Below, piece by piece: positions 58,801-64,000 of a DNA stretch of 64,000 nt. A program made the translations under genes and the position numbers. The notes below the pieces were generated by a model. It did no database searches. It had not been told where the DNA came from and saw only the letters and a list, made by a program, of their open reading frames with translations. Each line of letters opens with the position of its first letter. Position 1 is the first letter of the stretch. This DNA is from Cytophagales bacterium (GTDB lineage: Bacteria > Bacteroidota > Bacteroidia > Cytophagales > UBA9547): positions 1-64,000 of the forward strand of contig JAAFIH010000004.1 of the NCBI GenBank assembly GCA_013297755.1, written 5' to 3'.

Positions 58801-60637
58801 TGCTCTTGGTTACAGCCCATACAAAAGACCTACTTCAGTTAGTGTAAGTATAAACAATGGGATTGGCGAACAAACTAATTTCATTTCAAATGAAGTAATT
58901 ACTGTAAACGCCAATTTCTTACCTTCAAATTCATCAAATCAAAAAACAAACTGGCAAGTATTAAAAAATAATAATGAGCAAATAACCTTACAATATTTTA
59001 ATAAAAACCTAGTAATGAGTTTTTCAGGTGCATCGGTAAATACGGTAAATGGTTTAAGTGTTTTTACTGTTATAGGTTCTCAATTTGAAAATCCAAATTT
59101 AAGAATTACAAAAATTATAAATGTTACCAAAATTTTTGAAGAAGGTTGTTTACCACAAATAGTTATACAGCCACAAAATAAATCTTATATTCCAGGCTTT
59201 CCTACCTCACTTATGGTTTCTGCTACTGGTACAAATCTTACTTATATATGGAGTAATGGAGCTACAACACCTGAGTTTTCTACTACAATAGTTGGTACTT
59301 ATCAAGTTACTGTTGTGGGAGCTTGTGGTTCCAAAATAAGCCAACCAGTAGAAGTTACACTTTCGACAAACAGATATATTTATATACCATCCACCATAAA
59401 TTTGTCGATTGGAGACACCCTTTTTGTTGGGGTACAAACCCAAAGCAACGACCCACTTGTATATAGTTTAAGCGATAACTCGCTGGCCGAGCTCTCGTCA
59501 AACAGGCTTGTTGGGCTCAAGAGTGGGTTTGCCACAGTTTCTGTTTTTCAACCTGCAACCGCTAATTCTAGTGCATTACCTACGGTTACAATTCCTCTTA
59601 ATATTACTTCAACTAGAGGTGTCAATTTCGATATTTCAGGTAGCAAATTTATACCATTTGGCAAGGTTATTACATATAGTCAGCCTTTTGTTGCAGGATA
59701 TACCTACACATGGTCGTTTAGTGGAACAGGTGTACTTATTGTGCCAGGCACTGATAAAACCTCTAATTTTAAAATCATTTTCTTAGATGGTGCAACTGCT
59801 GGTAACATAATTAGCATAGTAAAAGACCAAAATCAAAATATAGTTTCAAGTAAAACATTTAGGGTCGAACCATTGACAGATTCTGAATTAGAATTAACCA
59901 AAAACTTACCCAAAATTGATTGCCCAATTGAGGTACTAGATTGCAAAAGTGCCTACATTACATCTGTAAAAATGGGAACACTTTCTAACCTCAACACAGG
60001 TTGCAGCCGAGCAGGCTTTGGCGATTATACTCTGGGTCTAAAACTCGATTCTTTGATGATGGGCGATGCCTACGACCTCAACCTAGAATCGAAAACCAGC
60101 GATGGCAAAAGTGCCTTTTTTGCAGTATGGATAGATTACAACAACAATGGAAAATTTACCGACCAAGACGATTTTGTGGCAGCCTCGTTTGAAAACGCCA
60201 ATGCCTTCGAAATCAAAAACATCATCATCAAAAACCAAATAGAGTACGAAGGCCCACGTAGATTGCGTGTAAGCATGCGAGCAGATGCCGCCATTGCCCC
60301 CAACGACCCTTGTGCCAAAACAGGGGGCTCTGGAGAAACCGAAGACTACCTAGTTTTCATTCGCAAACCCGATGATTTGCAGGCCGCCTCACTCGTAACC
60401 CCCAACAACGATGGCAAAAACGATAGACTTATCATCAGAGGAATAAACGTAAAAGAGCCCAACAAACTTACCATCATGGATAGATATGGCGAAATGATTT
60501 ACGAAACCACCGACTACAAAAACGACTGGGAAGGCACCAACAACCAAAAAAAATCAGTCATGGATGGCACCTATTATTACTTTTTTGTAAATGGCAAAAA
60601 AACAATCAGCGGCTTTGTAGAATTAAGAAGAAAATAA
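55865..60637 (+). CDS. Secreted multidomain protein: PA14-like, Fn3, glycoside-hydrolase-like, GEVED, type B T9SS tail
   Basis: The protein has 1590 residues. An extended signal sequence occupies about residues 1-40. A PA14-like domain follows a cadherin-like strand region (about 142-315), then two fibronectin III domains (about 317-400 and 403-493). Residues about 500-1000 resemble a clan A glycoside hydrolase: NLGTEVWGG (Glu646) as acid/base and IYIYEGNN (Glu794) as nucleophile, 148 residues apart, close to the spacing in the 5932-residue protein. An Ig-like domain (about 1096-1180), a GEVED domain (about 1365-1500, WIDYNNNGKF, ETEDYLVFI) and the type B sorting domain (about 1505-1590, TPNNDGKNDRL, MDRYGEMIYE) end the protein. 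It is probably surface-exposed and polysaccharide-binding or -degrading. The last roughly 640 bases are far richer in G+C than the middle, suggesting a mosaic origin. Confidence 0.87.
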   Translation: MKSLLNIILKLLLNTKKIFYFKNILLISFLLFTIQVKSINLPTIGTITNDKMLINNDNNFIIVTGISDGDIALNQTVTMTAVSSNTSILSVTSVNYTNPDGFAVIKIKEFGVSGSVTLTITATDADGPKVSNFSIAIGDFYQKGVRFQIHDLVYWQNLLPFNDTPLLDSVIASVNSPTDNEIWNRLPLSVGLASSNDKDDFCTMAYKGYIKPTISGTYTFSYEGFDDSKFQIFSSADYDQIPIGSFYRSTLINQNSSTTTTSVNLTAGQTYLFYATNYKFLDNYFKINWTYPGQNLVTPMSGNQILPYLFNSNPLNEPLNLQVVRYSKDAVELRWNSVTNAGINYKVYLNDKVYFTTTNTIIITSLTSNTFYSAAVSILNENKVESLPSIVVNFNTPTIESILPNPPTISASILDDVAIVITFSGAADPSGIYGYNIYVNNQINKQIYPANSTTILGLLPSTNYNIQIESVDGNYNVSAKSNNYVITTNTFDYTSTPTGAKKAKVTFFQNYIARNEGIGINNEWDNGNLYTTSMLGIHQDLKPSNVVLGTLNANSKSFANDMIGNKPTTYGKYLNFANSIGAYCTISIGTSIGKDWRDNSTLTALNFLEYIAGNSSTTYGAIRASEGFSSSLLTISKGLIINLGTEVWGGASTLGGANHNADGFDNYAVYGPWARSMARAFKSSPYYDSTKIKIAYSGREISLADSYGLTQTLYTLQNGEVAGSDKVDGMSVSGYQQPNYVESNGPLWDQTVTGTWIDQEARLKQLEKNISQIGITKDYIETMTGYIKPIYIYEGNNINFQNSKPGQPMQMVDFYSEMIINGVSNPNIFTLQGGLWGILQDNYTKKLPLYDMIKLYNTHTKGNVLQSQFQTSQYIKDYRNNEINIDPVNVKCYQNGNKYAILLMSRDFKNDYAVELNMPNGSYSATASRFEISTTTENSQIQVMTTVNMNFSATSVVHVPKYAMVVITFTGPQINLLPVALGYSPYKRPTSVSVSINNGIGEQTNFISNEVITVNANFLPSNSSNQKTNWQVLKNNNEQITLQYFNKNLVMSFSGASVNTVNGLSVFTVIGSQFENPNLRITKIINVTKIFEEGCLPQIVIQPQNKSYIPGFPTSLMVSATGTNLTYIWSNGATTPEFSTTIVGTYQVTVVGACGSKISQPVEVTLSTNRYIYIPSTINLSIGDTLFVGVQTQSNDPLVYSLSDNSLAELSSNRLVGLKSGFATVSVFQPATANSSALPTVTIPLNITSTRGVNFDISGSKFIPFGKVITYSQPFVAGYTYTWSFSGTGVLIVPGTDKTSNFKIIFLDGATAGNIISIVKDQNQNIVSSKTFRVEPLTDSELELTKNLPKIDCPIEVLDCKSAYITSVKMGTLSNLNTGCSRAGFGDYTLGLKLDSLMMGDAYDLNLESKTSDGKSAFFAVWIDYNNNGKFTDQDDFVAASFENANAFEIKNIIIKNQIEYEGPRRLRVSMRADAAIAPNDPCAKTGGSGETEDYLVFIRKPDDLQAASLVTPNNDGKNDRLIIRGINVKEPNKLTIMDRYGEMIYETTDYKNDWEGTNNQKKSVMDGTYYYFFVNGKKTISGFVELRRK

Positions 60638-60655
60638 GTTATTAAGTTATAAGTT

Positions 60656-61150
60656 ATGAATTATTGATTATTGATTAAAATTCGTACATTCGTAGCATTA
60701 CAAATGCGTTAGCAATAATAATTAAAAAAATCCTATTTCCCCCTCCCTTCGGGATGAGGGGGCTGGGGGTGGGGCATTTTAGAATTGAATATTGATTAAA
60801 ATTCGTGCATTCGTAGCTTTATAAATGCGTTACCAATAAAAAAAAAAGTCCAATCTACCCCCTCAATTTTGGAGAGGGGGCGGGGGGTGAGGCTTTTTGA
60901 GATTATTGATTATTGATTATTGATTATTGATTATTGATTATTGATTAAAATTCGTTCAATCGTAGCAAAATAATGCGTTAGCTAAGCCCCCTTCGGGGGT
61001 TTGGGGGCTTTTATTCGGGGGTTTGGGGGCTTTTATTCGGGGGTTTGGGGGCTTTTATTAAGGGGGTTTGGGGGCTTTCAAAAAAAATCCTATTTTCCCC
61101 CTCCCTAAATGATGAGGGGTTGTGGGTGAGGCTTTTTGATTATTGATTAG
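60656..61150. repeat. Array of G-rich composite repeats between two genes
   Basis: This region holds about four copies of a composite unit: ATTGATT heptamers, AAAATTCGTNCATTCGTAGC, AATGCGTTAGC, a C-rich/G-rich hairpin (CCCCCTC...GAGGGGG) and a TGGGGGTGGGGC tail. At 60986-61078 GTTTGGGGGCTTTTATT occurs four times in tandem with about 20-21 bases spacing. AAGCCCCC can pair with GGGGGCTT before T residues, so transcription termination after 60637 is possible. No gene is seen in the 661-base gap. Confidence 0.8.
60901..60947. repeat. 7-bp tandem repeat GATTATT, about 6.7 units
   Basis: Six perfect GATTATT heptamers and a partial one. Shorter runs of two or three occur near 60660 and near 194 in other copies of the composite repeat, so copy number varies between copies. 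Confidence 0.9.
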
Positions 61151-61248
61151 TAATTAGTACATTGGGGTATATCTAAAATTCGTGGCTTTGAAATTGAGTT
61201 GAATTTTAAAATATTATTAATAATGCAATAAAAAACTTACTATTTTCT

Positions 61249-61279
61249 TTGTTTTAAAAAAAATAGTATGGTATATTTG
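61249..61279 (+). promoter_or_regulatory. Bacteroidota-type promoter of the coiled-coil protein gene
   Basis: TTG at 61249-61251, 20 bases, then TATATTTG at 61272-61279 fit TTG-N20-TAnnTTTG exactly. The predicted transcript would start about 15 bases before the TTG start codon at 61299. Confidence 0.65.
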
Positions 61280-61298
61280 GACTTTAAATAATTGCCTT

Positions 61299-61799
61299 TT
61301 GAGGAAAATTATATCATTTATTTTTGTTTTTTTTATGTTCACTAATGGTGGCTTATTGGCTCAAAATTCGTTTACAGAACAAGACAGACGCACACTTTTA
61401 GAATTAAGTGTTAAAATGTCTAACTTAGAACAAAGGCAACTTGAGTTGCGTGAAGATATGAATAAAAGATTTGAACAAATTGACAAAAGATTTGAACAAA
61501 TTGACAAAAGATTTGAGCAAGTAGACAAAAGATTTGAGCAAGTAGAAAATAGCATTGATAGAATTTACTTAGTTTTGACAACTTTATGTGGCATTTTTGT
61601 AACACTAGTTTCTGGATTGTTCTGGTTTTTTTACTCAGAACGAAAATCTCAAACAGAGGCTATAAAAACATTAACTGATAAAATTTCATTTCTAGAAAAT
61701 AGTCAATCCATTTTATTGAAAATAGTGGCAACTTTCAAAGAATTGGCAACCAAAGATGAAAAAGTAAAAGAAGCAATGATTCATAATAACTTGATATAA
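61299..61799 (+). CDS. Coiled-coil membrane protein with heptad repeats, unknown function
   Basis: The protein has 166 residues. The TTG at 61299 is preferred because it opens a good signal peptide (MRKIISFIFVFFMF, ending LLAQ) and lies properly after the promoter; no in-frame ATG precedes the signal. Residues about 30-90 are a coiled coil including four exact heptads KRFEQ(I/V)(D/E), encoded by 21-bp tandem repeats. One membrane helix follows (about 95-115, ending FFYSERKS) and then a second helical region. Similar KRFEQVD repeats occur in many bacterial coiled-coil proteins without one function. The gene is followed by a protease-like gene 85 bases later; co-transcription is possible but not shown. 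Confidence 0.75.
   Translation: MRKIISFIFVFFMFTNGGLLAQNSFTEQDRRTLLELSVKMSNLEQRQLELREDMNKRFEQIDKRFEQIDKRFEQVDKRFEQVENSIDRIYLVLTTLCGIFVTLVSGLFWFFYSERKSQTEAIKTLTDKISFLENSQSILLKIVATFKELATKDEKVKEAMIHNNLI
61464..61547 (+). repeat. 21-bp tandem repeat, 4 units, encoding coiled-coil heptads
   Basis: Units start at 61464, 61485, 61506 and 61527. The first two are identical and the last two differ slightly from them (GAA/GAG, ATT/GTA). Each encodes one seven-residue heptad, so unit gain or loss keeps the frame and lengthens or shortens the coil. Confidence 0.95.
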
Positions 61800-61884
61800 T
61801 TATATCTATTTTTGAAATTATAATTTGGTTTATTACTAAAATATAATCAAAGATTAAACTTATAAAATAAAAATATTCGTCAAA

Positions 61885-62304
61885 ATGGGGCTTACTTATG
61901 CTGAAATTGAGCTTATAAATTCCGAAGAACTTGGTTTGGTTCGTAGACATTTGATGGATAAAGAAGATGTAAAACGAATGACTGTGAGTGCATTAGTTGA
62001 TTCAGGTAGTTTTATGTTGGCAATAAACCAATATGTACAAGAATATTTGCAATTGCCTGTTTTAGATAAAAAATTCGGAGAAATGGCAGATGGTACTCGC
62101 CTAGAGTGTGATGTGGTTGGGCCAGTAGAATTGAAATTTAAAAACAGAAGTACTACATGTAGGGCTATGGTTTTGCTAGGTGATGCAGAAGTACTTTTAG
62201 GTGCAATCCCTATGGAGGATTTAGATGTAATATTGCATCCTTTAAGACAAGAATTAATGGTAAATCCAGAACATCCAACAATGGCTGTTACAAAATTAAA
62301 GTAA
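61885..62304 (+). CDS. Retropepsin-like (clan AA) aspartic protease domain protein
   Basis: The protein has 139 residues and no signal peptide. ALVDSGS (Asp39-Ser40-Gly41) is the single catalytic triplet of retropepsin-like proteases, which act as homodimers. It is followed by the flap region and by VLLGAIPMEDLDVILHP, the hydrophobic-hydrophobic-Gly segment that backs the active site, and a QELMVNP end typical of the small bacterial clan AA family. Ser instead of Thr in the triplet is tolerated in the family. Cytosolic location is expected; substrates of such small bacterial members are mostly unknown. It sits between a coiled-coil membrane protein and a PorP/SprF gene with gaps of 85 and 41 bases, so an operon is possible. 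The fold assignment is good, activity is inferred. Confidence 0.8.
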   Translation: MGLTYAEIELINSEELGLVRRHLMDKEDVKRMTVSALVDSGSFMLAINQYVQEYLQLPVLDKKFGEMADGTRLECDVVGPVELKFKNRSTTCRAMVLLGDAEVLLGAIPMEDLDVILHPLRQELMVNPEHPTMAVTKLK

Positions 62305-62345
62305 TAATATTTAACAATTATAATTAAAAAATTATCGTAAATCCC

Positions 62346-63290
62346 ATGAAAAATAAACTTAAAAACAGTTTTCTATTACTAATATTGACAAGTACTTTGT
62401 ATGCCCAAGAATTGCCTCACTTCAATTCTTACATGTTCAATCAATTTTTGTACAATCCTGCCAGTGGTGGCATGTACGATGCCGATTTCAATGCTAGCGT
62501 AGGCAGTAGGTTGCAATGGGCAGGCACGGATGGAGCACCTATTACTGGTTTTGCTTGGGCTGATCATAGATTCAAAAAAAATTCTATGTCTGTTGGTGTA
62601 ATGGCCATTTATGATAGCTATGGTGCTAGGTCAAATACCGAATTTGCTGGGAATTTTACTTATATCTTACGACTTACCAATAAATTAAAACTGTCTTTTG
62701 GTTTGCGTGCAGGTTTTGGTTCTTATGGTTTTGATGGTTCTAAACTTACCGTTTTTGATACAGACGATCCACTAGCTATGAGTTATCGCAACAATTATCC
62801 TAAGTTTGGGGGTGGGGTTCAGTTGTATGGTCGTAAATTTTATGTAAGTCTTGGCTTCCCCGATTTAGCGGCAATTGGAGCCAAAGCCTCGCCAGCAGAC
62901 GTTGATAAAAACTTTTTTCAAAAAAATAAAAACTTTTCACTTTTAGGGGGCTACAGATTTAAGATTAGTGATGGTTTTGGACTATATCCTAATGCCAAAT
63001 TACATTATTTTCCAGGAAATATCAATAGTTCTGTACGAGCAGATGTTTCTTTATTAGTAGAAATTACGGATTATTTTTGGGCAGGTGCCAATTATGGAAG
63101 TCTAGGAAATGCAGCCCTCATGGCAGGTACTTTTATCAGTAGTAGATTTAGATTTATGTATGCTTACGAGTTTTATGCTAAATCAAAAGCCATTCGAGGT
63201 GTTGCTTTCAATGTACACGAGATAAATTTGATGGTTCAATTAGATGATTTGTTTGCAAGAAAAAGCAAAGAAGTTATAGTTACAGAATAG
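62346..63290 (+). CDS. PorP/SprF family type IX secretion membrane protein
   Basis: The protein has 314 residues. A signal peptide ends at LYAQ, followed by the family signature PHFNSYMFNQFLYNPASGG and SRLQWAG, then alternating beta-strands of an outer-membrane barrel with a FAWADHRF segment. PorP and SprF proteins are outer-membrane partners of T9SS; SprF helps deliver the giant type B adhesin SprB to the surface. The length is normal. Neighbouring giant proteins with type B tails (2079-19877 and 55865-60637) are plausible clients, the nearer ending 1.7 kb upstream. Whether it is core PorP or a cargo-specific SprF paralogue cannot be decided here; the isolated setting away from core T9SS genes favours a paralogue. 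The next gene starts 32 bases later. Confidence 0.9.
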   Translation: MKNKLKNSFLLLILTSTLYAQELPHFNSYMFNQFLYNPASGGMYDADFNASVGSRLQWAGTDGAPITGFAWADHRFKKNSMSVGVMAIYDSYGARSNTEFAGNFTYILRLTNKLKLSFGLRAGFGSYGFDGSKLTVFDTDDPLAMSYRNNYPKFGGGVQLYGRKFYVSLGFPDLAAIGAKASPADVDKNFFQKNKNFSLLGGYRFKISDGFGLYPNAKLHYFPGNINSSVRADVSLLVEITDYFWAGANYGSLGNAALMAGTFISSRFRFMYAYEFYAKSKAIRGVAFNVHEINLMVQLDDLFARKSKEVIVTE

Positions 63291-63322
63291 CTTTTTATTT
63301 ACTAAATCTTACAACCCTTTCG

Positions 63323-64000
63323 ATGAAAACAAAATTATTATTTCTAACCTTTATTTTTTCATTTCTTACATCTTTTTGTAATATAGATGAGTCCAATTTT
63401 GCCATGATTAAAGACTTAATTGATCAAGGTGAATACGAAGAAGCTTTGCGAGTGGGCAATAACTTTTATGATAATTTTAAAGAAAAGCAACCAGAAATGG
63501 CTGTTATTTCAGCTTCTTTGATGGCTAAAGCTGCCTATTTATGGTATAACTTTAATCAATCTGACGTACATTTTAATAAAGCTTTGAAACTATGGGAAAA
63601 AATTGATTCTATATCAACCGAAAAATATGTTTCAGGTGTTTATCTTGCCGAATCGGCACTTCGTAGAAACGATGTAGATAAATCAGTAGAAATCCTAAAC
63701 AAATTGAAAGGTTTTAATGCTGTTTCCCCAAGATATATCATATTTCATGACTTTTTACAAGTGGAATGTGTAAGCCATATTGGAGAATTTGAACAAGCAT
63801 TAAATCAACTTGAAAACCTTAAAATTGAAATTGAAAAAATATCTATTTCTTACAAACCAACATATTTCAAATTAATGTTTGATTGGCATCTTCTGACAGC
63901 TCAAGTACTTCAAAAATACGGAAATTGGCCTTTGGCAGACACCAATATAAGAAAAATGAAAACAATAGCTCTTGAAGGCCAACTTAATTCAGGTTTTCAC
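63323..64000 (+). CDS. TPR-like exported protein, partial (runs off the window)
   Basis: From ATG 63323 the frame is open to the window end: 226 codons without a stop, so it is truncated by the window edge and not broken. A hydrophobic N-terminus (MKTKLLFLTFIFSFLTSFC) is a signal sequence; the Cys might be a lipid attachment site but the preceding Phe is atypical. The rest is helical with TPR-like pairs, for example YEEALRVGNNFYDNF, DVHFNKALKLWEKI and DKSVEILNKLKGF. TPR proteins act as scaffolds; downstream domains are not visible. It starts 32 bases after the PorP/SprF stop, so they probably share a transcript and this protein may work with it. Confidence 0.75.
   Translation, partial: MKTKLLFLTFIFSFLTSFCNIDESNFAMIKDLIDQGEYEEALRVGNNFYDNFKEKQPEMAVISASLMAKAAYLWYNFNQSDVHFNKALKLWEKIDSISTEKYVSGVYLAESALRRNDVDKSVEILNKLKGFNAVSPRYIIFHDFLQVECVSHIGEFEQALNQLENLKIEIEKISISYKPTYFKLMFDWHLLTAQVLQKYGNWPLADTNIRKMKTIALEGQLNSGFH

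Noticed and set aside
60901-61078. CRISPR-like array
   Set aside because: The repeats are 7 bp and 20-21 bp units in direct contact, without unique spacers of constant length, and no cas gene is present.

Overview
The window looks like chromosomal DNA of a gliding or surface-attached Bacteroidota bacterium, probably of the Cytophagia or a related class; this is inference from gene content. The supporting signs are a PorP/SprF-type outer-membrane protein, three giant exported proteins ending in type IX secretion (T9SS) sorting domains (two gliding-motility type B tails and one type A tail), low G+C DNA, lack of Shine-Dalgarno sites, and two matches to the Bacteroidota promoter TTG-N19/20-TAnnTTTG. 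I found no tRNA, rRNA, CRISPR array, integrase or transposase.

Layout. 1-347: non-coding, with hairpins and a G-rich dispersed repeat. 348-1793: polytopic membrane protein, probably a GT-C-type glycosyltransferase. 2079-19877: a 5932-residue secreted protein with an N-terminal glycoside-hydrolase-like region, three LamG-like domains, many Ig/PKD/SprB-like modules and a type B tail. 20254-23757: mfd, the transcription-repair coupling factor. 23847-25218: a compact two-gene islet between the true mfd 3' end and a second copy of the last 28 mfd codons (25231-25314). 25346-25837: a small reverse-strand membrane-anchored protein. 26105-27571: a secreted MORN/YwqK-type repeat protein. 27686-32878: a large exported protein of unknown function with a charged tail. 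33079-55017: a 7312-residue adhesin-like protein carrying six seven-bladed FG-GAP propellers, dozens of TIG domains, a beta-solenoid-like region and a type A tail. 55018-55864: non-coding, packed with REP-like palindromes. 55865-60637: a 1590-residue secreted protein (PA14-like, two Fn3, glycoside-hydrolase-like, Ig, GEVED, type B tail). 60638-61298: tandem and composite repeats. 61299-64000: a coiled-coil membrane protein, a retropepsin-like aspartic protease, a PorP/SprF protein and the start of a TPR-like protein that runs off the window.

How the parts relate. Most of the DNA encodes cell-surface material: the giant proteins are predicted to pass the inner membrane by Sec and the outer membrane by T9SS, and PorP/SprF proteins are the family that helps type B cargo reach the surface. 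Their repeats suggest binding to polysaccharide or other surfaces. The most unusual locus is the islet behind mfd: two unrecognised genes with their own promoter, flanked by an 84-bp duplication whose copies differ only at synonymous positions. That pattern fits arrival of a small cargo cassette at the mfd 3' end, and the pair could be an undescribed two-component system.
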